Source: Ectothiorhodospira mobilis (GTDB lineage: Bacteria > Pseudomonadota > Gammaproteobacteria > Ectothiorhodospirales > Ectothiorhodospiraceae). Taken from it: a stretch of 64,000 bases of DNA. A program made the translations under genes and the position numbers. Below, piece after piece: positions 34,178 to 43,484 of this stretch; positions within the stretch are counted from its first letter, which is position 1; each line of letters begins with the position of its first letter. The notes under the pieces were generated by a model. That model was not told the origin of the DNA. It searched no databases and saw nothing but the letters and a program-made list of their open reading frames with translations. Where the stretch lies: NCBI RefSeq assembly GCF_900114895.1, contig NZ_FOUO01000001.1, positions 186,001-250,000 on the forward strand, in the 5' to 3' direction.

Positions 34178-36463
34178 GTGAGCTGCGGGGATACCCAGGC
34201 ACAGCGCACCCGCTTCCTCTACGAGGGCCTGCCCGCCTCCCTGCCCGTCAGCCTGGCGGCCGGCCTGGTGCTGGTAGCCACCCACTGGACCTTGCTGCCC
34301 GCCCCCCTGATGCTGGGCTGGCTGGCCCTTTTGAGCGCGGCGGCGGGCCTGCGCGGGATCCTGTGGGCGGGTTTTCGCCGCGCCCGCCGCCGTGGGGAGG
34401 ATGCCGACCCCTGCTGGCTGCAGCGCTTCCGCCTGGGGGCCCTGGCCATGGGCATCGCCTGGGCCCTGGGGGCGCTGCTGCTGACCCAGTCGGGGGACAT
34501 GGCACACCAGTTCCTCCTGGCCTTCGCCATGGCCGGCATCAGCGCCGGGGTGCTCCTCACCCTGGCCACCGACCGGGTCTCGGCCCTGCTGGTGGTGGCC
34601 CCCATGCTCACGGCCCTGGGCCTGGGGATGCAGCTCCAGGAGCAGGGGATGCCCACCGTATCCGGGGGCATCATCCTGCTGTTTCTGGCCTTCGTCGCCC
34701 TCACCTCCGGGCGCATGCAGCAACGCTTCGAGGAGAACTTCCGTCTGCGCCAGGAGGCCGAGGAGCAGCGCGCCCATATCCGGGACAACGAACTGCGCTG
34801 GCGCTTCGCCCTGGATGGCAGCGGTCAGGGGCTCTGGGACTGGGACCTGGCCACGGGCCGGGTGTATTACTCGCCCCAATGGGTGCGCCTGCTGGGCCAC
34901 CCCCATGACCCCGGCCGCCCCTCCCTGGAGCTGCGCCAGACCCATATCCATCCGGAGGACCGGGCGCGGGTGGAGCGCGCCCTGGACCGTCACCTGCGCG
35001 GCATCGTACCCCGCTACGAGTGTGAATACCGCATGCGGCGCGCCGACGGCGGCCTCATCTGGGTGCACGACCGCGGCCGGGTGGTCACCCGCACGCCCCG
35101 GGGCGATGCCCTGCGCTTCATCGGTGTGCTCCAGGACATCAGCCGGCGCAAGCGGGTGGAATCGGCCCTGCGGGAGGAACGCCGGCTCTTCGCCACGGGT
35201 CCGGTGGCCCTGCTGGTGTGGGAGGGCATGGACAAGCGCCGCGTGATCTATGCCTCGGCCAATATCCGGGACCTGCTGGGATACGGCCCCGGGGAGCTCT
35301 ACGCCGACAGCTTCAGCTTCGCCGACCTGGTGCATCCCCAGGACATGATGCAGTTGCTGCAGGACACCCCGAAACCCGGCCAGGATCAGGTGGAACAGTC
35401 CTACCGCCTGCGCCACCGCTCGGGGGCATACCACTGGTTCTACGACATCACCCGCGCCGACCGGGACGAGCAGGGCCGGGTCCTGCGTCTGCGGGGCTAT
35501 CTCTTCGATCAGACCCGCATCAAGCGCATGGAGCAGGCCCTCGCCCGCAGCGAACGGCGCAACCGCGCCCTGCTGGAGGCCCTGCCGGACCTGGTGCTGC
35601 GCTTCGACAGCCAGGGCCGCTACCTGGCCTGGCATGCGGGCAACGCCGGCATGCTCTACGTGCCGCCGGAGCGCTTCCTCCACCGCAGCCTCTTCGATGT
35701 GCTCCCGGCCGCGGCGGCGCAAAGGCTCTACGAGGGCATCCACCAGGTGCTCCTGCACGGGCGCATGCAGGTGGTGGAATACACCCTGGAGATGGAGGAT
35801 GGCCGGCACCAGTCCTTCGAGGCCCGGCTGGTGCGGTTGGGGGACGACGAGGTGCTGGCGGTGGTGCGCGATGTCACCGCCCAGAAGCAGGCCACGGAGC
35901 GCATCAGTCACATGGCCTTCCACGATGCCCTCACCCAGCTCCCCAACCGGCGGCTGATCCAGGACCGCATCCGCCATGCCATGGAGCACGGCCAGCGCCA
36001 CGGCCGCTACGGCGCCCTCCTGTTCCTGGATCTGGACCACTTCAAGGCCCTCAACGACAGCCACGGCCACGCCGTGGGGGACCGTCTGCTGCAGCAGGTG
36101 GCGGCCCGCCTCAAGGGCTGCCTGCGGGAATCGGACACCGTGGCCCGCCTGGGTGGGGATGAGTTCGTGGTGCTGCTGGAGGGGCTGGACCGCAACGAGA
36201 GCCTGGCCCGGGATCAGGCCCTGCAGGCGGGACACAAGATCCTGAAGTCCCTGTCGCTTCCCTACGAGTTGGGGGATCTGGAGTATATCGCCACCCCCAG
36301 CATCGGCCTGTGCCTGTTCCGGGGCGAGGGGCTGGAGGTGGACGAACTCATGCGCCGGGCGGACCGGGCCATGTACCAGGTAAAGAAGGCCGGACGCAAC
36401 GGCCTGCGCCTGTTCCAGGCCACGGCCACCCCCCTGCCCGACAACGCCGCCGGGCGGAACTGA
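34178..36463 (+). CDS. Membrane-bound PAS-GGDEF diguanylate cyclase
   Basis: Makes the second messenger c-di-GMP. About 761 residues from the GTG at 34178. The N-terminal 180 residues hold about five or six membrane helices. A short coiled coil and three PAS segments follow (about 205-330, 335-460, 465-590), and the GGDEF domain ends the protein. GGDEF is intact at 659-663, with the inhibitory I-site RESD five residues upstream, so both activity and product inhibition are expected. No EAL domain. The start is uncertain: the frame is open from an ATG at 33980, but that upstream part looks non-coding and neither start has a clear ribosome site. Neighbours a YcgR-like PilZ gene and a GGDEF-EAL gene. 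Confidence 0.88.
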   Translation: MSCGDTQAQRTRFLYEGLPASLPVSLAAGLVLVATHWTLLPAPLMLGWLALLSAAAGLRGILWAGFRRARRRGEDADPCWLQRFRLGALAMGIAWALGALLLTQSGDMAHQFLLAFAMAGISAGVLLTLATDRVSALLVVAPMLTALGLGMQLQEQGMPTVSGGIILLFLAFVALTSGRMQQRFEENFRLRQEAEEQRAHIRDNELRWRFALDGSGQGLWDWDLATGRVYYSPQWVRLLGHPHDPGRPSLELRQTHIHPEDRARVERALDRHLRGIVPRYECEYRMRRADGGLIWVHDRGRVVTRTPRGDALRFIGVLQDISRRKRVESALREERRLFATGPVALLVWEGMDKRRVIYASANIRDLLGYGPGELYADSFSFADLVHPQDMMQLLQDTPKPGQDQVEQSYRLRHRSGAYHWFYDITRADRDEQGRVLRLRGYLFDQTRIKRMEQALARSERRNRALLEALPDLVLRFDSQGRYLAWHAGNAGMLYVPPERFLHRSLFDVLPAAAAQRLYEGIHQVLLHGRMQVVEYTLEMEDGRHQSFEARLVRLGDDEVLAVVRDVTAQKQATERISHMAFHDALTQLPNRRLIQDRIRHAMEHGQRHGRYGALLFLDLDHFKALNDSHGHAVGDRLLQQVAARLKGCLRESDTVARLGGDEFVVLLEGLDRNESLARDQALQAGHKILKSLSLPYELGDLEYIATPSIGLCLFRGEGLEVDELMRRADRAMYQVKKAGRNGLRLFQATATPLPDNAAGRN

Positions 36464-36484
36464 GGCGGTTCGGACCCGCCCCGG

Positions 36485-37276
36485 TCAGACCCGCTTGGCC
36501 GCGTCCTGCTGCAGGTCCATGATCAGGCGGTTGAGGGTGCGCTCGGCGGCAGGGGGCAGGGCGCTGAACTGCAGCCCCAGACGGCAGCGCCCCTCGCGGC
36601 GGGGATCCGGCTTGACGTTGCGCACCACCGCCGGCAGATCGCTCCAGTGGTATCCCCCCATCTCCAGGGTCCGGATCAGGATCCCGGTCCCCGGTTCCGG
36701 CACGTTCCCGGCATCCAGCTCGCAGTCCAGCCCCAGCCCCTGGATGGAGACATCCGCCGGACGCCCGGAGTAGACCGGCTGATCGTCCCCCGCCCCCTCA
36801 TCCAGGCACCAATGGGCCCGTGCCTCCATGGCCATGGGGATGGCGACGCGAAAGGCGCCCCGTCGCTGGCGATAGTCCACCACCTCCGGCCAGCGGCATA
36901 CCAGGGCCTGGAGATCCGCCTCCTCGTGCAGCCGCTCAAAGACGGTGCGAAAGAACAGAGGCACGCCCCGCAGGGAGGCCCGCACCCTGAGCTCGTCCCC
37001 CGGGGCCAGGCGGCGCATCAGGACCTCGTTGTTGGGGGCCTCCAGGGCCAGCTGGTCGCTCTCCGGGGCCAACTGGAGCAGCTGGCTCACCCCCTGCAGG
37101 CGCAGGGGGGCGTGCTCCAGGGGGGACTCCTCCCCTTCCGGGGCCGGCTCCGGGGCCACGCTGGCACTCACGGTGAGCAGGGCCCGGGTCTTGATGAGCT
37201 CGCGCAGGAGGGTCTGCTGTCGCCGGCGGTTGCGGATCAGACTGGCGCTGGGGTCGGACATGGGGGATGGACGCAT
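36485..37276 (-). CDS. YcgR-like flagellar brake / PilZ-domain c-di-GMP receptor
   Basis: 263 residues. The N-terminal half resembles the YcgR N-domain and the C-terminal half is a PilZ domain. The c-di-GMP-binding residues are present: RQRRGAFR near 136 (RxxxR type) and DVSIQGLGLD near 175 (DxSxxG). In enterics YcgR slows the flagellar motor when c-di-GMP is high. ATG 37276 is taken as the start; an in-frame ATG at 37261 (MSDPSAS) is equally possible, as neither has a strong ribosome site. Convergent with the diguanylate cyclase and divergent from the GGDEF-EAL gene. Confidence 0.85.
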   Translation of the reverse strand: MRPSPMSDPSASLIRNRRRQQTLLRELIKTRALLTVSASVAPEPAPEGEESPLEHAPLRLQGVSQLLQLAPESDQLALEAPNNEVLMRRLAPGDELRVRASLRGVPLFFRTVFERLHEEADLQALVCRWPEVVDYRQRRGAFRVAIPMAMEARAHWCLDEGAGDDQPVYSGRPADVSIQGLGLDCELDAGNVPEPGTGILIRTLEMGGYHWSDLPAVVRNVKPDPRREGRCRLGLQFSALPPAAERTLNRLIMDLQQDAAKRV

Positions 37277-37435
37277 GGATGCAAGGGCCGGTCATGATAC
37301 CATCTGCCACCGGGCCTGTGATGTCAGCAACCGCGGCCCCACACCCCTTGCCCGGACCGGCCGTACCATGAAGCCAGCCCCCAACCCACACCGGCCCCCC
37401 TTCCTCCCCGGCCGGCCCACCCCGGATACGGCCCC

Positions 37436-40222
37436 ATGATGCGGGGGGCCGGGCTGCAGCATTTCCGGCAGATGGTGGAGGAGGCCTCCGACGCCATCCT
37501 CCTGCTGGACCGGACGGGCATCATCCGCTATGCCAATGCGGCGGCGGCCCGGCTCTTCGGTCATCCCCTGGAGACCCTGCAGGGGCATGAGTTCGGCTTC
37601 GTGGTGGTGCCCGAGGAACCCACCGAGATCCAGATCCCCCACCCCCTTCGTGGCGTGGTGGCCGCCGACGTGCGCACCGTACCCATGGACATGCAGGGGG
37701 AGCCGGTCTGGGTGGTCTACCTGCGGGACGTGACCGACCGCAAGCGGGCCGAGCAGGCGACCCGGGAGAACGAGGTCATCTTCCAGCATCTGCTGCAGGA
37801 GGTCCCGGACATCGCCATCCTGGGCTATCACCTGGACGGCACCGTGTTCTACTGGAACCGGGCCAGCGAACGGGTCTTTGGCTACAGCGCCGAGGAGGCC
37901 CTCCAGGGCAACCTGCTGGCTCTGATCGTGCCCGAGAACCTGCGCGGGGAGATGGAGGAGAACCTGCGGGGGATGCGCGCCGAAGGGACGCCCCCCGAAT
38001 CCGGCCCCCTCACCCTGCGCCACAAGACGGGGCACCCGGTGGAGATCTACTGCGCCCACGCCGCCCTGGAATACGGCCCCGGGGACACGCGCCTGTTCTG
38101 CATGGGGGTGGACCTCACGGAGAAGCAACGGGACCAGCTGCGCCTGCGGGAGGCCATCCGCGCCGGCAACATCGGCCTGTTCGACTGGGACCTGCGTACC
38201 GACAAGGTCTTCTACTCCCGGGAGTGGAAGGCCCAGTTGGGCTACGAGGACTGGGAGATCGGCGACGACTTCAGCGAGTGGCGCTCGCGCCTGCACCCGG
38301 ATGACCTGGGGCCCGCCCAGCGCAAGGTGGAGGCCTTTCTCGCCCACCCCGAGGGACGCTTCGTCAACGAGGCGCGCATGCGCCACAAGGATGGGAGCTA
38401 CCGCTGGATCCTGGCCCAGGGCTCCCTCATCCGGGGCGCGGACGGCCACCCCGCCCGGCTGCTGGGATCCCATCTGGACATCACCCAGCGGCATGTCACC
38501 GAAGAGAGCCTGCAGCGGCTGGCCTTCGCCGTGGACCAGAGCCCCAGCATCGTGGTGATCACCGACACCGCCGGCCTGATCCGCTACGTCAACCGCCAGT
38601 TCTGCCACATCACCGGCTACGAGGAATCCGAGGTGGTCGGCATGAACGCCCAGCGGCTGGGCTCGGGCCTGCCCGGCGACGACAAAGACCCCGGCCTGTT
38701 CGAGAAGCTGTCCCGGGGCGGGACCTGGGAGGGGCAGTTCAAGAACCGGCGCAAGAACGGCGAGATCTACTGGGAACGGGCCCGCATCTACCCCATCCGC
38801 GACGGCCAGGGGCATATCACCCACTACATCAAGCTGGCCGAGGACATCACCGACCGCAAGCACCTGAGCGACCGCCTGGACTACCTGGCCTTCCACGATC
38901 CCCTCACGGGACTGGCCAACCGCGACCTGTTCCTGGACCGGCTCGGGCAGGCCCTGGCGGTGGCGCGCCGGGATGACCACGTGCTGGCGGTGGGCCTGCT
39001 GGACCTGGACGATTTCAAGGTGGTGAACGACTCCCTGGGGCACGAACAGGGGGACCGTCTGCTGGTGCAGGTGGCGCGCCGCCTGCGGGTACATCTGCGG
39101 GAGGGGGACACCGTGGCCCGATTCGGCGGCGACGAATTCGTGCTGCTGCTCAGCCCCCTGGAGCGGCCCCAGGACGTGATCCCGGTGGTGGAACACCTGC
39201 AGCAGGCCTTCGCGGAGCCCTTCCTCCTGGGGGACAACAGCCCCATGGTGCTGGGCTTTAGCATCGGCATCGCCGTCTTCCCCCAGGACAGCGACCGCGC
39301 CGAGGAACTGATCCGCCACGCCGATGCCGCCATGTACCGGGCCAAGAACCAGGGCCGCCACAACTACAACTTCTACACCCGGGAACTGGACACCCAGTTG
39401 CACGAACGCATGACCGTGGACCAGGCCATGCGCCGGGGCCTGGAGAACCACGAATTCCTGCTGCACTTCCAGCCCCGGGTGGAGCTGGCCAGCGGCCGCA
39501 TCCACAGCCTGGAGGCCCTGGTGCGCTGGCAGCACCCGGAATGGGGCCTGGTGTCCCCCGGACGCTTCATCCCCCTGGCGGAGGAGACCGGCTTCATCCT
39601 CGCCCTGGGGCCGGAGATCCTGCGCCAGGTCTGCCAGCAGATCCGCGCCTGGGAGGCGGCGGGGCTGGAGGCACCGCCGGTGGCGGTGAACCTGTCGGGA
39701 CGGGAGTTCCAGCAAAAGGGGCTGGTGGAGCGCACCCTGGAGACCCTCAAGGAGACCGGGGTGGAGCCGGGGCACATCGAGTTCGAGATCACCGAGAGTG
39801 CCGCCATGCGTTCGGTGGAGCGCACCATCCGCATCCTCTCGCGCATGCACGAACAGGGCTTTCACATCTCCATCGACGACTTCGGCACCGCCTATTCCTC
39901 CCTGAACTACCTCAAGCGGCTGCCGGTGCAGGCCATCAAGATCGACCAGTCCTTCGTCATGGACCTGGGGGACGACCCCGACGCCCATCCCGAGGACGCG
40001 GCCATCGTGCGGGCCATCATCGGCCTGGGGGAGACCCTGGGCCTGGAGGTGATCGCCGAGGGGGTGGAGACCGCCGCCCAGCAGCGCTTTTTGCTGGCAC
40101 ACGGCTGCCGCATCGGCCAGGGGTTCCTCTTCAGCCGCCCCCAGCCGGCCGAGGTCATCGCCCAATACCTGCCCAGCCGCACCAAGGCGATCGCCACCCA
40201 GGCCTCACGGGGCCGATCCTGA
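37436..40222 (+). CDS. PAS-GGDEF-EAL bifunctional c-di-GMP protein
   Basis: 928 residues with four PAS segments (about 5-105, 115-240, 245-360, 365-485), GGDEF (495-650) and EAL (665-915), and no membrane helix. GGDEF at 564-568 is intact, with an REGD I-site before it. The EAL domain has EAL at 693-695, ITES, IDDFGTAYSSL and EGVET, the metal and catalytic residues of an active phosphodiesterase. So both synthesis and hydrolysis of c-di-GMP are possible, switched by the PAS sensors. Some PAS segments could bind heme or flavin; this cannot be told here. ATG 37436 lacks a clear ribosome site. Confidence 0.93.
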   Translation: MMRGAGLQHFRQMVEEASDAILLLDRTGIIRYANAAAARLFGHPLETLQGHEFGFVVVPEEPTEIQIPHPLRGVVAADVRTVPMDMQGEPVWVVYLRDVTDRKRAEQATRENEVIFQHLLQEVPDIAILGYHLDGTVFYWNRASERVFGYSAEEALQGNLLALIVPENLRGEMEENLRGMRAEGTPPESGPLTLRHKTGHPVEIYCAHAALEYGPGDTRLFCMGVDLTEKQRDQLRLREAIRAGNIGLFDWDLRTDKVFYSREWKAQLGYEDWEIGDDFSEWRSRLHPDDLGPAQRKVEAFLAHPEGRFVNEARMRHKDGSYRWILAQGSLIRGADGHPARLLGSHLDITQRHVTEESLQRLAFAVDQSPSIVVITDTAGLIRYVNRQFCHITGYEESEVVGMNAQRLGSGLPGDDKDPGLFEKLSRGGTWEGQFKNRRKNGEIYWERARIYPIRDGQGHITHYIKLAEDITDRKHLSDRLDYLAFHDPLTGLANRDLFLDRLGQALAVARRDDHVLAVGLLDLDDFKVVNDSLGHEQGDRLLVQVARRLRVHLREGDTVARFGGDEFVLLLSPLERPQDVIPVVEHLQQAFAEPFLLGDNSPMVLGFSIGIAVFPQDSDRAEELIRHADAAMYRAKNQGRHNYNFYTRELDTQLHERMTVDQAMRRGLENHEFLLHFQPRVELASGRIHSLEALVRWQHPEWGLVSPGRFIPLAEETGFILALGPEILRQVCQQIRAWEAAGLEAPPVAVNLSGREFQQKGLVERTLETLKETGVEPGHIEFEITESAAMRSVERTIRILSRMHEQGFHISIDDFGTAYSSLNYLKRLPVQAIKIDQSFVMDLGDDPDAHPEDAAIVRAIIGLGETLGLEVIAEGVETAAQQRFLLAHGCRIGQGFLFSRPQPAEVIAQYLPSRTKAIATQASRGRS

Positions 40223-40236
40223 GCGGGGGGTCAGCC

Positions 40237-40812
40237 CTATCCGGGGTGCAGCACCACCCCGGCCCGGGCCATCCGCGCCCGGGCCTGTTCGCCCCCCTCC
40301 GGCGTCACCGGCAGCGCCCCGCCGGGGAGCAGCGCGACCCCGAACCCCAGGCCCACGGCGTCCAGGGCCGTGGCCTCGACACAGACATCCTCCGCCAGCC
40401 CGCCGATCCACAGGCGCTGCACCCCCCGGCGGCGCAGCTCCTCTGCCAACCCGGTCTCGTCGAAGGCGGAATACTGGTCCTTGTCGAAGCGGGTGCCCTT
40501 GGTGACGATGATGCACTCCGCAGGCAGGTTCAGGTCCGGATGGAAGGCGGCGCCGGGGGTATCCTGCAGGCAGTGGGGAGGCCAGGGGCCGCCCTGCTGC
40601 GCAAAGCTGGGATGATGCGCAGGGTGCCAGTCCCGGGAGGCATAGACCGGCAGCCCCCGGGCACGGGCCGCCTCCAGGGCGCGGTTGAGGACGGGGATCA
40701 CCCGGTCCCCCTGGGGGATGGGCAGGCGCCCCCCGGGGCAGAAATCGTTCTGCACGTCCACCACCAGCAGGGCGTCGCCGGGTCTGAGCATCGCATCGAT
40801 GGCATCCCCCAT
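40237..40812 (-). CDS. pncA: Nicotinamidase
   Basis: Hydrolyses nicotinamide to nicotinate for NAD salvage. 191 residues, isochorismatase-like fold. The catalytic triad is visible: D19 (VVDVQNDF), K105 (VTKGT) and C144 (AEDVCVEATA). Metal ligands D61 and H63 lie in SRDWHPAHH. AGGAGG is 6 bases before ATG 40812. It is 47 bases downstream of pncB, so the two consecutive salvage steps are co-encoded. Confidence 0.95.
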   Translation of the reverse strand: MGDAIDAMLRPGDALLVVDVQNDFCPGGRLPIPQGDRVIPVLNRALEAARARGLPVYASRDWHPAHHPSFAQQGGPWPPHCLQDTPGAAFHPDLNLPAECIIVTKGTRFDKDQYSAFDETGLAEELRRRGVQRLWIGGLAEDVCVEATALDAVGLGFGVALLPGGALPVTPEGGEQARARMARAGVVLHPG

Positions 40813-40859
40813 GACACACCTCCTCCGGGCATCCCCGGCATGGCCCCCGCAGGGGCGTT

Positions 40860-42227
40860 TCAGTCCCGCGCCAGATCCCGGGTCACCGCCGCCTGGTGGG
40901 CCTGCAGGGCCTCACTGACCCGTACCGGATAAGGGGGGTCGGCCGGCGCCAGATCGCGCACGGCCTGGGGCAGGCGCGCCACCTGGGCCTGGGCCCGTTG
41001 CCGCAACGCGTCCAGGGACGGGGCCGGTGCCAGACACCGCCCGTCGGCCATCACGGGCTGCAGCAGGGGCTCCCCCTCCAGGGTCTCACCGGCCCGGGCG
41101 ATGACATCCCCCGCCTCCGGCGGATCCTCCAGGCGGCGGAAGACCTGCTTGCGCCCCGGCAGCACGGGCTTGCCCGTGGACAGCTTGAGCCGCCCCCGGC
41201 CGGCGTACTCGCAGAGCTTGTAGGCCATGTCCAGGTCCGGGGCATCGGTGGACACCCCCATGGAGGTCCCCACCCCGAAGCCGTCGATGGGGGCCCCGGC
41301 CCGCAGCAGGCGGTCCACCTCGTCCTCGTCCAGGCCGCCGCTCACCAGGATCCCCACCCCCTCAAGACCGGCGGCATCCAGACGCTCCCGTGCCTGCCGG
41401 GACAGGGTGCCCAGATCGCCGGAATCCAGGCGGATGGCGCTGACCCGGAAATCCGGCCCCAGCTCCCGGGCCAGGCGGATGACCCGGTCCACCCCCTGGA
41501 GGGTGTCGTAGGTATCCACCAGGAGCACGGTGTCGGGATAGAGGCGGGTGAACTCCAGGAAGGCCCGCTGCTCGTCCTCGTGGGCCTGGATGTAGCTATG
41601 GGCCATGGTGCCCTTCACCGGCAGGCCGTAGAGCCGCCCCGCCAGGACGTTGGAGGTCCCCGCCGCACCGGCGATGTGAAAGGCCCGGGCCCCCTTGAGG
41701 GCGGCGTCCAGGCCATGGATGCGCCGCGCGCCGAAGTCGATCACAGCCCGCCCCCGGGACGCCTCCACCACCCGCGCGGCCTTGGAGGCCTGCACCGTCT
41801 GCAGGTGCATCTGGTTCATCACCAGGGTCTCGATGAGCTGTCCCTCGGGCAGCGGGGCGATCACCTCCAGCAGGGGCTCGTTGGCGAACAGGGGGGTGCC
41901 CTCCTCCACGGCGTGCACCTCGCCGCTGAAGCGAACTCCCGACAGATAATCGAGAAAGCCGTCGGAGAACAGCCCCAACCCCTCCAGATAGGCCAGGTCC
42001 GCCTCCTCGAAGCGCAGGGCCTGCAGCTGCTCCAGCACCGTGTGCAGCCCGCAGGCCAGGATGTAGTTGCGCCGGGGCGGCAGGCGCCGGGTGAACAGGC
42101 TGAACACCGCCGTGTCCATCATGTCCTGCGCCCAATAGGCCTGCATCATGGTGAGTTCGTACAGGTCCGTGAACAGGGCCAGGCCCTGGGGACCGAGGGG
42201 GGTGGAGGGATCGCTGCCTGGCGTCAT
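40860..42227 (-). CDS. pncB: Nicotinate phosphoribosyltransferase
   Basis: Converts nicotinate and PRPP to nicotinate mononucleotide (Preiss-Handler pathway). 455 residues. Family motifs: LFTDLYELTMMQAYW at 18-32, DFGARRIHGLDAA near 165, GTMAHSYIQAH near 205 with the phosphorylatable His, and RLDSGDLG near 265. The upstream gene of the pncB-pncA pair. The palindromic AGTATACT at 42287-42294 lies in the divergent promoter region shared with the carbonic-anhydrase-like gene. Confidence 0.95.
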   Translation of the reverse strand: MTPGSDPSTPLGPQGLALFTDLYELTMMQAYWAQDMMDTAVFSLFTRRLPPRRNYILACGLHTVLEQLQALRFEEADLAYLEGLGLFSDGFLDYLSGVRFSGEVHAVEEGTPLFANEPLLEVIAPLPEGQLIETLVMNQMHLQTVQASKAARVVEASRGRAVIDFGARRIHGLDAALKGARAFHIAGAAGTSNVLAGRLYGLPVKGTMAHSYIQAHEDEQRAFLEFTRLYPDTVLLVDTYDTLQGVDRVIRLARELGPDFRVSAIRLDSGDLGTLSRQARERLDAAGLEGVGILVSGGLDEDEVDRLLRAGAPIDGFGVGTSMGVSTDAPDLDMAYKLCEYAGRGRLKLSTGKPVLPGRKQVFRRLEDPPEAGDVIARAGETLEGEPLLQPVMADGRCLAPAPSLDALRQRAQAQVARLPQAVRDLAPADPPYPVRVSEALQAHQAAVTRDLARD

Positions 42228-42336
42228 GGGGCTCCCCTGGATGGGAACGGGAGGATAGGGCCAAGGTGGCCCCTGGTAACGATCTTAGTATACTCGGCCG
42301 GGACATCGTAAAGCCCATCCGTCACCGGGAGCCCCC

Positions 42337-43395
42337 ATGGACAGCCACACCCGGCCCCTCGAAGAACGCATCCGATGGCTGTACGCACTGGCGGAGCACC
42401 ACGCCCGCACCTTCTCCGGTGCGGAGGCGACCCTGGACCGGACACGCTATCTGGCCCGTCATCCCACCCGGGTGGTGGTGATGAAGTGCATGGACGGGCG
42501 CATCCATATCCCGCACGCCACGGGCACCCCCCTGGGGGTGATCCATCCCTTCCGCAATCTGGGGGGACGCTTCGACCTGGGCTGGCCCTTCCTGGGGGAG
42601 ATGCTCACCCGCACGGTGCAGCAGGCGGCCGCCTGCGGGCACCGGGTGCTCATGATGATCACCTATCACTTCTCCCGGGGGGACCGCACCCGGGGCTGCG
42701 CGGGGTTCGACTGCGACACCCATGCCGCCCGGGCCCACGCCTTTCAGATCCAGGACCAGGCCCGGCGGCTGTTCGGGCCGGGGGGAGGGGGCGTCTATCC
42801 CCTGGTGTGCGGCTTCGAGACCGACCAAGAGGCCCTGATCCTGCACGGCGAGACCGGGGCCACCCTGGACCTGGCCGCCCTATCCCCGCAGCAACGGGGG
42901 GAACTGGATCCGCATATGGCGACGCTCTGTCCGCAGATGCCCGCGGCGGTGCGCCGCGACCTCCTGCCCCTGCTGCAAGGCAATCTGGATCACATCGCCA
43001 GCCTGCGAGGCGGCACCCGCGACCTGGACCTGCAACACCGGGAATGGGCCATCTGCGTGGGCCAGGGCTTTGACTTCCTGCACACACCCAACACGGCCCT
43101 GATCATCGGCCCCTACAGCCCCGATCTGGCCGAGCCCATCCGCAACGCCGCGGCCATCATCCGGGACAACATGGCCGCCGGACGGATCCCGGACGACGGC
43201 TGCCTGCTCCTGGCCTCGGCCCCCTACGAGGAGATGGGGGTGGACCGGGCCCGGGCCGAACTCAAGGCCCGTTTCCTGGGGGGATTCGCCGCCGAGGTCA
43301 TCCAGCGGGAGGATACGGATCTGGCCCTGCGCATGGTCCGCCACACCGCCGTGGTGGACTGGCGCACCCGGGGGCTGGAACGGCTACCCGCCTGA
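42337..43395 (+). CDS. Stand-alone CsoSCA-like (carboxysome-type) carbonic anhydrase
   Basis: 352 residues. The motif MKCMDGRIH gives C51, D53 and R55, matching the beta-carbonic-anhydrase CxDxR. ITYHFSRGDRTRGCAGFD gives H111 and C121, reminiscent of the CsoSCA YHFS...GGCA metal site. So a zinc site (Cys-His-Cys) and the Asp-Arg dyad appear complete. True CsoSCA proteins are about 500 residues with an N-terminal domain and sit in cso operons; this one is shorter and lies between pncB and phoU. If active it would interconvert CO2 and bicarbonate in the cytoplasm. No signal peptide. Resemblance is from memory of CsoSCA motifs and needs a structural or profile check. Confidence 0.72.
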   Translation: MDSHTRPLEERIRWLYALAEHHARTFSGAEATLDRTRYLARHPTRVVVMKCMDGRIHIPHATGTPLGVIHPFRNLGGRFDLGWPFLGEMLTRTVQQAAACGHRVLMMITYHFSRGDRTRGCAGFDCDTHAARAHAFQIQDQARRLFGPGGGGVYPLVCGFETDQEALILHGETGATLDLAALSPQQRGELDPHMATLCPQMPAAVRRDLLPLLQGNLDHIASLRGGTRDLDLQHREWAICVGQGFDFLHTPNTALIIGPYSPDLAEPIRNAAAIIRDNMAAGRIPDDGCLLLASAPYEEMGVDRARAELKARFLGGFAAEVIQREDTDLALRMVRHTAVVDWRTRGLERLPA

Positions 43396-43484
43396 TCCGA
43401 TTTCCTTCGCCCCATCCTTGGGCAGGACCTGGTGGGCCGGATCAAGGCCCCTCCGAGGCCACAAGATCCGTCACGGGTGAAGGT

